Assembly: GCF_900115565.1 (NCBI RefSeq)
Contig: NZ_FOWW01000005.1
Coordinates: 186,001 to 250,000 of the forward strand
Direction: 5' to 3'
DNA: 64,000 nt
Source: Amycolatopsis arida
Lineage (GTDB): Bacteria; Actinomycetota; Actinomycetes; Mycobacteriales; Pseudonocardiaceae
This document shows, piece after piece, positions 17,288 through 26,196 of the stretch (its first letter is position 1; each line of letters starts with the position of its first letter). The position numbers and the translations under genes were made by a program. The notes under the pieces are model-generated. The model made no database searches. It saw only the letters and a program-made list of their open reading frames with translations, and was not told where the DNA came from.

Positions 17288-19090
17288 GTGCCCGAAGCAG
17301 CCAACGCGACGCAGAGCGGACCGGTGACCAAGGTGCTCGTCGCCAACCGAGGTGAGATCGCGGTCCGGGTGATCAGGGCCGCCAAGGACGCCTGGCTGGG
17401 CAGCGTCGCGGTATACGCCGACCCGGACCGGGACGCGCCGCACGTCACGCTCGCCGACGAGGCGTTCGCCCTCGGCGGCACCACCGCCGCGGAGAGCTAC
17501 CTCGTCTTCGACAAGCTGCTCGACGTGGCCCGCCGCGCCGGCGCCGACGCCGTACACCCCGGCTACGGCTTCCTCTCCGAGAACGCCGACTTCGCCCAGG
17601 CCGTCATCGACGCGGGTCTCACCTGGATCGGGCCGAGCCCGCAGGCCATCCGGGACCTCGGCGACAAGGTGACCGCCCGGCACATCGCCACGAAGGCCGG
17701 CGCCCCGCTCGTCCCCGGCACCAAGGACCCGGTGGACTCGCCCGAGGAGATCGTCGCGTTCGCCGAGGAGCACGGGCTGCCGGTCGCGATCAAGGCGGCG
17801 TTCGGCGGCGGCGGCCGCGGCCTGAAGGTGGCCCGCACCCTCGAGGAGATCCCCGAGCTGTTCGAGTCGGCCACCCGCGAGGCGGTGGCGGCGTTCGGCC
17901 GCGGCGAGTGCTTCGTGGAGCGCTACCTGGACAAGCCCCGGCACGTCGAGGCCCAGGTGCTCGCCGACATGCACGGCACGGTGGTGGTGGTCGGCACCCG
18001 CGACTGCTCCCTGCAGCGCCGGCACCAGAAGCTGGTGGAGGAGGCCCCCGCGCCGTTCCTCACCGACGAGCAGCGGCACACCATCCACTCCTCGGCCAAG
18101 GCCATCTGCCGCGAGGCCGGCTACCACGGCGCCGGCACCGTCGAGTACCTCGTCGGGCTGGACGGCACGATCTCCTTCCTCGAGGTGAACACCCGGCTGC
18201 AGGTGGAGCACCCGGTGTCGGAGGAGACCACCGGCATCGACCTCGTCCGCGAGCAGTTCCGCATCGCCGAGGGCGGCCGGCTGCCGTTCACCGAGGATCC
18301 CACGCCGCGCGGCCACTCCATCGAGTTCCGGATCAACGGCGAGGACGCCGGCCGCAACTTCCTGCCCGCCCCCGGCACGGTGACCCGGCTGATCATGCCG
18401 GAGGGCCCCGGCGTGCGGGTCGACTCCGGGGTGCACGCCGGCAGCGTCGTGGGCGGCCAGTTCGACTCGATGCTGGCCAAGCTGATCGTCACCGGCGCCG
18501 ACCGCAACCAGGCGCTGGAGCGCAGCCGCCGCGCACTGGACGAGATGGTCGTCGAGGGCCTCGCGACCGTGGTGCCGTTCCACCGGGTGATCGTGCGCGA
18601 TCCCGCGTTCGTCGGCGACGAGAACGGCTTCTCGGTGCACACCCGCTGGATCGAGACGGAGTTCGACAACCAGATCGAGCCGTTCACCGACATCGCCGAG
18701 CCGGCCGAGGAGGAGCCCCGGCAGAACGTGGTGGTCGAGGTGGGCGGCCGGCGGCTGGAGGTCTCGCTGCCGGGTGACTTCTCGCTCGCCTCCGCCGGGA
18801 GCCAGGGCAACGCCGGCGCCGCGACCAAGGCCCGGCCGCGCAAGCGCGGTGGCGGCGGCAAGGCCGCGGCCAGCGGCGACGCGGTGACCGCGCCCATGCA
18901 GGGCACGATCGTCAAGGTCGGTGTCGAGGAGGGCCAGCGGGTCGAGGCCGGCGAGCTGGTCGTGGTGCTCGAGGCGATGAAGATGGAGAACCCCGTCACC
19001 GCGCCCAAGTCCGGCACGGTCACCGGCCTGAACGTCGAGGTCGGCGCCGCGGTGAGCCAGGGCGCCGTGCTCCTGGAGATCAAGGACTGA
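17288..19090 (+). CDS. accA3: Acyl-CoA carboxylase alpha chain: biotin carboxylase fused to biotin carboxyl carrier domain
   Basis: The 600-aa protein has an N-terminal biotin carboxylase ([36 protein letters not shown]-grasp loop [30 protein letters not shown]). A Lys/Gly-rich linker follows, then a biotinyl domain with EAMKMEN, biotinylated Lys about 565. It carboxylates biotin with ATP and bicarbonate and serves several AccD subunits, including the one at 8885. GTG 17288 was chosen for the AGGAGG 6-7 nt upstream; an open frame from 17195 adds 31 residues without homology. Confidence 0.95.
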   Translation: MPEAANATQSGPVTKVLVANRGEIAVRVIRAAKDAWLGSVAVYADPDRDAPHVTLADEAFALGGTTAAESYLVFDKLLDVARRAGADAVHPGYGFLSENADFAQAVIDAGLTWIGPSPQAIRDLGDKVTARHIATKAGAPLVPGTKDPVDSPEEIVAFAEEHGLPVAIKAAFGGGGRGLKVARTLEEIPELFESATREAVAAFGRGECFVERYLDKPRHVEAQVLADMHGTVVVVGTRDCSLQRRHQKLVEEAPAPFLTDEQRHTIHSSAKAICREAGYHGAGTVEYLVGLDGTISFLEVNTRLQVEHPVSEETTGIDLVREQFRIAEGGRLPFTEDPTPRGHSIEFRINGEDAGRNFLPAPGTVTRLIMPEGPGVRVDSGVHAGSVVGGQFDSMLAKLIVTGADRNQALERSRRALDEMVVEGLATVVPFHRVIVRDPAFVGDENGFSVHTRWIETEFDNQIEPFTDIAEPAEEEPRQNVVVEVGGRRLEVSLPGDFSLASAGSQGNAGAATKARPRKRGGGGKAAASGDAVTAPMQGTIVKVGVEEGQRVEAGELVVVLEAMKMENPVTAPKSGTVTGLNVEVGAAVSQGAVLLEIKD

Positions 19091-19135
19091 GTCGACGACC
19101 CCGGCGAGCGGCGGCACCGCGACGCGGGGAGCGCC

Positions 19136-19141
19136 TAGGAT
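19136..19141 (+). promoter_or_regulatory. -10 hexamer TAGGAT of the DUF1707 gene (leaderless type)
   Basis: TAGGAT ends 7 nt before GTG 19149; no ribosome site is present. Confidence 0.6.
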
Positions 19142-19148
19142 CGACGGT

Positions 19149-19541
19149 GTGCGCGCGGACCAACCGAACCTCCGGCTCAGCGATGCCGAGCGCCAGGAGG
19201 CACTGGACGCGCTGTCCGAGCACGTCCGCTCCGGGCGGCTGGACCTCGTCGAGTTCGAGGATCGCTCCGGACGGGTGGCGACCGCCCGCCGCCGGCACGA
19301 GCTGGTCGGCGTGTTCGTCGACCTGCCCGAGCCGCGGCCGGCGTTCCTGGTCGAGCACCCGGTGGTCGCTCGGCCGGCGCGGGAGGCGGGTGGCCGGGTG
19401 CCGTCCGGCGTCGCGCTGGTCGCCGGGGCCGCGGGGGTGATGGTGCTGTCGCTGCTGCTGCGCAACCCGTTGCTCGTGATGTTCGCGCTGGTTGGCCTGG
19501 CGGTGGCGGTGCTGTGGCTGTTCGGCGGGCGGCGGCGCTGA
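19149..19541 (+). CDS. DUF1707 membrane protein
   Basis: The 130-aa protein has an N-terminal DUF1707 helix pair (LRLSDAERQEALDALSEHV, GRLDLVEFEDR) and two C-terminal hydrophobic stretches (about 85-103 and 108-124) with a basic end (GGRRR). A larger DUF1707 protein is at 51929. Function unknown. It precedes the acetyltransferase gene by 1 nt and is probably co-transcribed with it. Confidence 0.85.
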   Translation: MRADQPNLRLSDAERQEALDALSEHVRSGRLDLVEFEDRSGRVATARRRHELVGVFVDLPEPRPAFLVEHPVVARPAREAGGRVPSGVALVAGAAGVMVLSLLLRNPLLVMFALVGLAVAVLWLFGGRRR

Positions 19542-19542
19542 G

Positions 19543-20076
19543 ATGGAACCGGTGGAGATCAACGCGGGCACCTGCTACCTGCGCCAGCTGCGCGCCGACG
19601 ACCGGCTCGACGACCGGGCGGCGCTCGTCGAGGCGTTCGCCGACCCGTGGCACCGCCGGTACATCCCGGACTACCAGGTGAACGACCTCGGCCAGGCCGG
19701 CGAGTACGTGGCGCTGCGCGCCCGCCAGTGGGCGCGGGACGAGCGCTGCTCCTGGGCGATCGCCGAACCCACCACCGGGGGGCTGCTCGGCGAGGTGGTG
19801 CTGAAGAACCTCGACCTGCCCGGCGCCACCGCGGAGGCCGGCGTGTGGGTGCACCCGGTCGCCAGGGGCCGGGGTGTCGCCACCATCGCGGTGGGCGCGG
19901 CGCTGCGGTTCGGCTTCGGCGCGCTCGGCCTGCGCACGGTGACCTACCAGCACGCCGAGAGCAACAAGGCCTCGGCCGCCGTGGCCCGCCGCTGCGGGTT
20001 CCGGCTGCTGCGCGCCGAGGACATCAACACCGGCGAGCGGGAGCTGATCTGGTCCCGCGGCCCGGGCGAGGCATGA
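19543..20076 (+). CDS. GNAT acetyltransferase (RimJ/RimL type)
   Basis: The 177-aa protein has the GNAT core: GGLLGEVVLKNLD, then VWVHPVARGRGVATIAVGAAL (acetyl-CoA pyrophosphate loop R/Q-G-x-G/A) and HAESNKASAAVARRCGF (C-terminal motif of RimJ/RimL N-acetyltransferases). Substrate unknown. ATG 19543 follows the DUF1707 stop by 1 nt, and the stop overlaps ATG 20073 in an ATGA tetrad. Confidence 0.9.
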   Translation: MEPVEINAGTCYLRQLRADDRLDDRAALVEAFADPWHRRYIPDYQVNDLGQAGEYVALRARQWARDERCSWAIAEPTTGGLLGEVVLKNLDLPGATAEAGVWVHPVARGRGVATIAVGAALRFGFGALGLRTVTYQHAESNKASAAVARRCGFRLLRAEDINTGERELIWSRGPGEA

Positions 20077-21806
20077 CCCGCGAGTTCGACGCTCGGGAGG
20101 GTGAGTTCCACGTTCGGGACGGTGCCCGCGCCGGTTCGGATCAGCCCGCCGGCCCGGTGGTCCCGGCCCGCGCCTCCGGGGCAGCCGACCGGTCCGCGTC
20201 CGCGGTCGGGGTGGCCGAGCCGGCCAGCGTGTTCCTCACCCGGATGCTCGACGCGCTGGCCGCCGCGGGCGACCGGGTGGCGTTCGTGCACCGCGGACTG
20301 CGGATCCGCTACCGCGCCGCCGACCGGCTGCTGCGCCGACTGCACGCCGCGCTCACCACGGCCGGGGTGCGGGCCGGTGAGACGGTCGCCCTGGTCGGCG
20401 GCAACCGGCCGGAGACCGTGCTCGCCCAGCTCGCCGCGCAGTGCCTCGGCGCCACGGTGCTGCTGGTGGGCGCGTCGACCACCCGCCCGGACCGGCCGGC
20501 GGCCGTCGCCGCGGGCGGGGCCACCACACTGGTGCTCGACCCGGAGTGCGTACCGGACCCGGCGGACCTGGTCGAGCTGGTCCGCGCCGCCCGGCCCGCC
20601 AGGGTCCTCTCCCTCGGCCCGCTGCCGGGCGCGCGGAACCTGCTGGCGACCGGCGCCCCCACCCCGCACCCGCCGCACGTCTCCGGCGACAGCACCGACT
20701 CCGCCGCACCGGCCACCGCCAGCCCGCGGGACACCCGCGGCACCACCGGCTCCACCACACCCACGGTGCCGCGCGCCCTGCCGGGCACCGTGCGCACGCT
20801 GTTCACCTCCGGCGGCACCACCGGCGCGCCGAAGCTCGTCGCGCACAGCGGCATCTACGCCGGGATGGCACACATCTTCCGGCCCGACCCCGCCGGCCCC
20901 GGCCGGGTGCTGGTGGTCGCGCCGGTGTCCCACCTGACCGGCAACGCCGCCGTGCTCGGCGCGCTGCTGCGCGGCGACACCGTGGTGCTGCACGACGAAT
21001 TCGACCCCGCCGCGGCGCTCGCCGCGATCGCCGCCGAGCGGGTCACCGCGCTGTCGCTGACCCCGCCCCGGCTGGCCGCCCTGCTCGACCACCCCGCGCT
21101 CGCCGGCACCGACCTGTCCGGCCTGCGGTCACTGTCGCTGGGGGCCAGCCCGCTGCCGGAGCGGCGGCTGCGCCAGGCGCTGGCGGTGTTCGGGCCGGTC
21201 GTCGGCCAGGGGTACGGGCTCACCGAGGCGCCGATGGTCGCCAGCATCACCGCCGCCGAGCTGCTCGACCACCCCCGGCGGCTGGGCTCGGTGGGCCGGA
21301 TCGTGCCCGGGATGGAGGCGCGGATCGACGGGGCCCGAGCACCCGGCGACGTGGGTGAGGTGCTGGTCCGCGGGCTGGCGCTGATGGAGGGCTACGCCGG
21401 TCGGCCGGACCTCACCGCCGCCGCGTTCACCGGCGGCTGGCTGCGCACCGGCGACCTCGGCCGCTTCGACGCCGACGGCTACCTCTACCTGCTCGACCGC
21501 GCCGACGACGTGATCGTCACCGGCGAGCACGGCAGCAAGGTGTACCCGGCGGTGGTGGAGGACACGCTGGCCGACCACCCCGGCGTGCGGCAGGCCGCCG
21601 TGGTCGGCGCTCCCGGCCCCGAGGGCGCGCTGGTGCACGCCGTCGTGGTGCCCACCGAGCCCGACCCGCCGCCCGTCGAGGACCTGCGTGCGCACGTCCT
21701 GGCCCGGCTCGGCCAGGAGCACCTGGTCCCCGCCACCGTCACGTTCACCGACCGGCTGCCGCTCACCCCGGTCGGCAAGATCGACCGCAGAGCCCTCCGC
21801 CCCTGA
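20073..21806 (+). CDS. Acyl-CoA synthetase / AMP-forming ligase (start uncertain)
   Basis: The ANL-superfamily adenylate-forming enzyme activates a carboxylic acid to acyl-CoA through an acyl-adenylate. Motifs: LFTSGGTTGAPKLVAHS (P-loop), GQGYGLTEAP, GGWLRTGDLGRFDADGYLYLLDR and PLTPVGKIDRRAL (C-terminal catalytic Lys). Substrate unknown. The ATG at 20073 overlaps the GNAT stop, but the first residues are encoded by a dispersed repeat (20080-20121) and recognisable homology starts near SVFLTRMLDALAA. GTG 20211 is a plausible alternative start. A Ser/Thr/Pro-rich insert (about 200-230) lies before the P-loop. Confidence 0.85.
   Translation: MTREFDAREGEFHVRDGARAGSDQPAGPVVPARASGAADRSASAVGVAEPASVFLTRMLDALAAAGDRVAFVHRGLRIRYRAADRLLRRLHAALTTAGVRAGETVALVGGNRPETVLAQLAAQCLGATVLLVGASTTRPDRPAAVAAGGATTLVLDPECVPDPADLVELVRAARPARVLSLGPLPGARNLLATGAPTPHPPHVSGDSTDSAAPATASPRDTRGTTGSTTPTVPRALPGTVRTLFTSGGTTGAPKLVAHSGIYAGMAHIFRPDPAGPGRVLVVAPVSHLTGNAAVLGALLRGDTVVLHDEFDPAAALAAIAAERVTALSLTPPRLAALLDHPALAGTDLSGLRSLSLGASPLPERRLRQALAVFGPVVGQGYGLTEAPMVASITAAELLDHPRRLGSVGRIVPGMEARIDGARAPGDVGEVLVRGLALMEGYAGRPDLTAAAFTGGWLRTGDLGRFDADGYLYLLDRADDVIVTGEHGSKVYPAVVEDTLADHPGVRQAAVVGAPGPEGALVHAVVVPTEPDPPPVEDLRAHVLARLGQEHLVPATVTFTDRLPLTPVGKIDRRALRP
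20080..20121 (+). repeat. Two-unit 21-bp repeat GCGAGTTC/GTGAGTTC...TCGGGA
   Basis: GCGAGTTCGACGCTCGGGA (20080) and GTGAGTTCCACGTTCGGGA (20101) are 21 bp apart. The element falls inside the predicted start of the acyl-CoA synthetase gene. A degenerate relative, GAGAGCAACGTTCGCGA, lies at 21811 after the same gene. Confidence 0.8.
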
Positions 21807-21886
21807 CCGCGAGAGCAACGTTCGCGACGCCGAGTCGGCGGCCACGACCCCGGACCCCACGCCCGGGGCACCAGGGCCGCGCCCGG

Positions 21887-23635
21887 TCAGCCCACCGGCT
21901 CGTTGATCCCGGCCCGCGCCTCCGGTGCCGCCGAGCGGCGGGCGTCCGCGGCCTCGTCACTGGGCTGGGTCTGCGAGTCGCGCTCCGCCTCCACCCGCGC
22001 CCGGTAGATCTCGACCTCCCTGGCGATGTCGTCGGTCGTCCAGCCGAGCACCCCGCCCATCAGCTCGGCCACCTGCTCGGCGCACGCCACACCACGGTGC
22101 GGGTACTCGATGGAGATCCGGGTCCGCCTGGCCAGCACGTCCTCCAGGTGCAGCGCGCCCTCGTGGCTGGCCGCGTACACCGCCTCCACCGCGAGGTAGT
22201 CGGGCGCGTGCTCGATCGGCCGCAGCAGCTCCGGTCGCCCCTCGGCCTCCGCGAGCACCTCGTGCACCAGCGAGCCGTAGCGGTCCAGCAGGTGCCGCAC
22301 CCGGTAGGGGTGCAGGCCGTGCTCGGCGGCCAGGTGGTCGGCCTGGTTGACCAGCGCGTGGTAGCCGTCCGCGCCGAGCAGCGGCACCTTGTCGGTGATC
22401 GACGACTGCGCCCGTCCGGGCAGGTCCACGGCGGCGGCGTCCACCGCGTCGGCCGCCATCACCCGGTACGTCGTGTACTTGCCGCCGGCGATCGCCACCA
22501 GCCCGGGCGCCACCCTGGCCACCGCGTGCTCGCGGGACAGCTTCGACGTCTCCTCGCTCTCCCCGGCCAGCAGCGGCCGCAGCCCGGCGTAAACGCCCTC
22601 GATGTCGTCGTGCGTCAGCGGCGTGGCCAACACCCGGTTGACGCGCTCGAGCAGGTAGTCGATGTCGGACCTGGTGGCCGCGGGGTGGGCGAGGTCGAGG
22701 TTCCAGTCGGTGTCGGTGGTGCCGATGATCCAGTGGTTGCCCCACGGGATCACGAACAGCACCGACTTCTCGGTCCGCAGGATCAGCCCGGACTCGGACA
22801 CGATCCGATCCCGCGGCACCACGATGTGCACACCCTTGCTGGCCCGCACCCGGAACCGACCGCGGCTGCCGGACAGCCGCTGCAACTCGTCGGTCCACAC
22901 CCCGGTGCAGTTGATCACCGCGTTGGCCTGGACGTCGACCTCCCTGCCGTTCTCCACGTCGCGCACCCGCACCCCGGACACCCGGTCGGCCTCCCGGAGG
23001 AAGCCGACCACCTGCGTGGAGTTGCGCACCACGGCCCCGTAGTGCGCGGCGGTGCGGGCCACGGTCATGGTGTGCCGGGCGTCGTCGGCCTGCGCGTCGA
23101 AGTAGCGGATGCCGCCGATGAGCGCGTCGCGCTTCAGTGCCGGCACCATCCGCAACGCCCCAGCGCGGGTCAGGTGCTTCTGCCCGGGCACCGAGCGGGC
23201 CCCGCCCATGGTGTCGTACAGGAACAGGCCAGCCGCGGTGTACGGGCGCTCCCAGAACCGGTGGGTCAGCGGGTAGAGGAAGCTCACCGGCTTCACCAGG
23301 TGCGGCGCGAGTCGGTTGAGCATCAGCTCGCGCTCCCGCAGCGCCTCCCGGACCAACCCGAACTCGAGTTGCTCCAAATAGCGCAGTCCACCGTGGAACA
23401 GCTTGCTCGACCGGCTGGACGTGCCGGACGCCAGATCGCGCGCCTCGACCAGCGCCACCCGCAGGCCCCGGGTGGCCGCGTCGAGCGCCGTGCCCGCGCC
23501 GACCACGCCGCCACCGATCACCACGAGATCGAAGGTCTCGCCGCCGAGCCGCCCCCAGGACGCCTCCCGGCCCTCCGGCCCCAGCTGCGCGGGGCCGACC
23601 GCGGCCACCGCGCCAACCCGCCGCGACTTCGCCAC
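21887..23635 (-). CDS. glpD: Glycerol-3-phosphate dehydrogenase (FAD, GlpD type)
   Basis: The 582-aa flavoprotein oxidises sn-glycerol 3-phosphate to dihydroxyacetone phosphate at the membrane, passing electrons to quinone. N-terminal FAD fold DLVVIGGGVVGAGTALDAA, then GTSSRSSKLFHGGLRYLE, VLFVIPWGNHWIIGTTDTD and GGKYTTYRVMA. Length agrees with GlpD2 of mycobacteria. GTG 23635 was chosen for AGGAGG six nt upstream; the open frame extends further up through the divergent glp region. It is divergent from glpFK. Confidence 0.95.
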   Translation of the reverse strand: MAKSRRVGAVAAVGPAQLGPEGREASWGRLGGETFDLVVIGGGVVGAGTALDAATRGLRVALVEARDLASGTSSRSSKLFHGGLRYLEQLEFGLVREALRERELMLNRLAPHLVKPVSFLYPLTHRFWERPYTAAGLFLYDTMGGARSVPGQKHLTRAGALRMVPALKRDALIGGIRYFDAQADDARHTMTVARTAAHYGAVVRNSTQVVGFLREADRVSGVRVRDVENGREVDVQANAVINCTGVWTDELQRLSGSRGRFRVRASKGVHIVVPRDRIVSESGLILRTEKSVLFVIPWGNHWIIGTTDTDWNLDLAHPAATRSDIDYLLERVNRVLATPLTHDDIEGVYAGLRPLLAGESEETSKLSREHAVARVAPGLVAIAGGKYTTYRVMAADAVDAAAVDLPGRAQSSITDKVPLLGADGYHALVNQADHLAAEHGLHPYRVRHLLDRYGSLVHEVLAEAEGRPELLRPIEHAPDYLAVEAVYAASHEGALHLEDVLARRTRISIEYPHRGVACAEQVAELMGGVLGWTTDDIAREVEIYRARVEAERDSQTQPSDEAADARRSAAPEARAGINEPVG

Positions 23636-23852
23636 CTGCTTCCTCCTCACCTCGTCCTCCACCCAGCATTCCATGTCTTCCCGCCGGCGCATCCCGGCCG
23701 GCGCCACGCCCGACCGATGTCGCGATTGTGACAGTCGGCTCCTGGAATGATCAGCTTCCAGCCAGTAGCGTGCCCAGGACCTGGGTCGGCAGCGGAGCCG
23801 CACGCCCGACGTCGGCCCTGCCGGTGGACCACGTCGGACTGTGGGAGGCGGA
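23636..23852. promoter_or_regulatory. Divergent glpD / glpFK control region
   Basis: This 217-bp gap holds both start regions. A candidate operator is the inverted repeat CTGGAA (23742-23747) with TTCCAG (23756-23761), an 8-nt spacer between. The glpF ribosome site GGGAGG precedes ATG 23853. No regulator gene is adjacent. Confidence 0.4.
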
Positions 23853-24602
23853 ATGAGTGCGGGATCGATCTTCCTGTGGGAGCTGCTCGGTACCGGGATG
23901 CTGGTGCTGCTCGGTACCGCGGTGGTGGCCAACAACGCGTTGCGCAAGACCACCGGAAACGGCGCGGGGTTCCTCTTCATCACCATCGGCTGGGCCTTCG
24001 CGGTGTTCACCGGGGCCAGCATCGCGGCGCCGAGCGGCGCGCACATCAATCCCGCGGTGACCCTCGGCCTGGCGGTCAGCGGGCAGACCGAGTGGGTCGA
24101 CGTGCCGTTCTACTTCGCCGGGCAGATGGTCGGCGGTGTGCTCGGCGCGGTGCTCTGCTGGGCCACCTACAAGCTGCAGTTCGACGACCACCCCGAGCCG
24201 CAGTACACGCTGGGGATCTTCTCCACCGAGCCGACCATCCGCAAGCCGGCGTGGAACCTGGTCACCGAGATCATCGGCACGTTCGTGCTGGTCGCGTGGA
24301 TCCTGCTCACCCCGGGATTCGAGACGGGCGTGAACGGGGAGGTCCCGACCTTCGGCAACGCCGCGCTCGGCTACGCCGGCGTCGCGTTCGTCGTGTTGGT
24401 GATCGGCACCTCGCTCGGTGGCCCCACCGGCTACGCCATCAACCCGGCCCGCGACCTCGGCCCACGCATCGCCTACGCGTTCGTGCTGCCGATCAAGGGC
24501 AAGGGCAGGGCCGACTGGGGCTACTCGTGGGTTCCGGTCGTCGGCCCGCTGGCCGGCGCGGCGCTGGCCGGCCTGCTGTACCTCGCCCTGCCCACCGCCT
24601 GA
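23853..24602 (+). CDS. glpF: Glycerol facilitator (aquaglyceroporin)
   Basis: The 249-aa MIP-family channel has six helices and both NPA loops (GAHINPAVT and GYAINPARD), with Asp after the second NPA-R typical of glycerol-conducting members. It passes glycerol into the cell for GlpK, encoded 30 nt downstream. ATG 23853 has GGGAGG upstream; a second ATG 12 nt earlier is less well placed. Confidence 0.95.
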   Translation: MSAGSIFLWELLGTGMLVLLGTAVVANNALRKTTGNGAGFLFITIGWAFAVFTGASIAAPSGAHINPAVTLGLAVSGQTEWVDVPFYFAGQMVGGVLGAVLCWATYKLQFDDHPEPQYTLGIFSTEPTIRKPAWNLVTEIIGTFVLVAWILLTPGFETGVNGEVPTFGNAALGYAGVAFVVLVIGTSLGGPTGYAINPARDLGPRIAYAFVLPIKGKGRADWGYSWVPVVGPLAGAALAGLLYLALPTA

Positions 24603-24632
24603 GAACTCCCGTCCGCCGAGAAGGAGGCGTCC

Positions 24633-26165
24633 ATGACGTCCTACGTCGCCGCGATCGACCAGGGCACCACGTCCACCCGCACCATGATCTTCGACCACTC
24701 CGGACAGGTGGTGGCCGCCGACCAGCGGGAGCACGAGCAGATCTTCCCGCAGGCCGGGTGGGTCGAGCACGACGCGGAGGAGATCTGGTCCAACACCAGG
24801 GCCGTCGCCGCCGGCGCCATCGCCAAGGCCGACCTGCACACCAGCGACATCGCCGCGGTGGGCATCACCAACCAGCGGGAGACCACGCTGGTGTGGGACC
24901 GCAGGACCGGCAAGCCGGTGTACAACGCCATCGTCTGGCAGGACACCCGCACCGACCAGATCGTCACCGAGCTGGGCGAGCTGGGTTCTGCCTCTGGCGC
25001 CGGCGGGCGCGGTGGCGGCCAGGAACGGTACCGGGAGAAGACCGGCCTGCCGCTGGCGACGTACTTCTCCGGGCCGAAGATCAAGTGGATCCTGGACAAC
25101 GTGGACGGTGCGCGGCAGCGGGCCGAGGCCGGCGACCTGCTGTTCGGCAACATGGACACCTGGCTGCTGTGGAACATGACCGGCGGCCCGGACGGCGGGA
25201 TGCACGTCACCGACCCCACCAACGCCTCCCGCACGCTGCTGATGGACCTCGACACGCTGTCCTGGGACGAGGGCATCGCCGCGGACATGGGCATCCCCCT
25301 GTCGATGCTGCCGGAGATCCGGTCGTCGTCCGAGGAGTACGGCCGGGTCCGGGCCAAGGGCGCGCTCGCCGGTGTGCCGATCGCCGGCATCCTCGGCGAC
25401 CAGCAGGCGGCCACGTTCGGCCAGGCGTGCCTCGAGGTCGGTGAGGCCAAGAACACCTACGGCACCGGCAACTTCGTGCTGCTCAACACCGGCACGGAGA
25501 AGGTGCTGTCGCGGAACGGGCTGCTGACCACGGTCTGCTACAAGCTGGGCGACAAGGACACCGTGTACGCGCTGGAGGGCGCCATCGCGGTCACCGGCTC
25601 GCTGGTGCAGTGGCTGCGGGACAACCTGGGCATGCTCGGCTCGGCGGCGGAGATCGAGCAGCACGCCCGGTCCGTCGAGGACAACGGCGGCGCCTACTTC
25701 GTGCCGGCGTTCTCCGGCCTGTTCGCGCCGTACTGGCGGTCCGACGCGCGCGGCGCCATCGTCGGGCTCACCCGGTTCGTCAACAAGGGACACCTGGCCA
25801 GGGCGGTACTGGAGGCCACCGCCTACCAGACCAGGGAGGTCATCGAGGCGATGAACGCCGACTCCGGCGTACCGCTGAAGTCGCTCAAGGTGGACGGCGG
25901 CATGGTGGTCAACGAGCTGCTCATGCAGTTCCAGGCCGACATCCTCGACGTACCGGTGATCCGCCCCCAGGTGAACGAGACCACGGCGCTGGGCGCCGCC
26001 TACGCCGCGGGGCTCGCCGTCGGCTTCTGGGCGGGTGAGGACGACATCCGGCGCAACTGGGCCAAGGACAAGCAGTGGGACCCGGCCATGGACGCCGACC
26101 AGCGGGAACGGCTGTACCGCCAGTGGAAGAAGGCGGTGACCAAGACCTTCGACTGGGTGGAGTGA
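24633..26165 (+). CDS. glpK: Glycerol kinase
   Basis: The 510-aa FGGY-family kinase phosphorylates glycerol with ATP. Motifs: [43 protein letters not shown], the [10 protein letters not shown] region, [12 protein letters not shown] and [18 protein letters not shown] Gly/Ser-rich stretch, [18 protein letters not shown] (about 118-135), is inserted where most GlpK proteins have a short loop. AAGGAGG precedes the ATG. Second gene of glpFK; convergent with lpdA. Confidence 0.96.
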   Translation: MTSYVAAIDQGTTSTRTMIFDHSGQVVAADQREHEQIFPQAGWVEHDAEEIWSNTRAVAAGAIAKADLHTSDIAAVGITNQRETTLVWDRRTGKPVYNAIVWQDTRTDQIVTELGELGSASGAGGRGGGQERYREKTGLPLATYFSGPKIKWILDNVDGARQRAEAGDLLFGNMDTWLLWNMTGGPDGGMHVTDPTNASRTLLMDLDTLSWDEGIAADMGIPLSMLPEIRSSSEEYGRVRAKGALAGVPIAGILGDQQAATFGQACLEVGEAKNTYGTGNFVLLNTGTEKVLSRNGLLTTVCYKLGDKDTVYALEGAIAVTGSLVQWLRDNLGMLGSAAEIEQHARSVEDNGGAYFVPAFSGLFAPYWRSDARGAIVGLTRFVNKGHLARAVLEATAYQTREVIEAMNADSGVPLKSLKVDGGMVVNELLMQFQADILDVPVIRPQVNETTALGAAYAAGLAVGFWAGEDDIRRNWAKDKQWDPAMDADQRERLYRQWKKAVTKTFDWVE

Positions 26166-26196
26166 CGCTGGTGGCACCCGCGCCGGCGGGGCCCCT

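Noticed and set aside
22097-23731. 544-codon plus-strand open frame opposite glpD
   Set aside because: Antisense of glpD, composition-driven; glpD has full family motifs on the other strand.
23636-23852. Riboswitch upstream of glpF
   Set aside because: No structured leader or known riboswitch consensus is visible; glpF has an ordinary Shine-Dalgarno close to its start.
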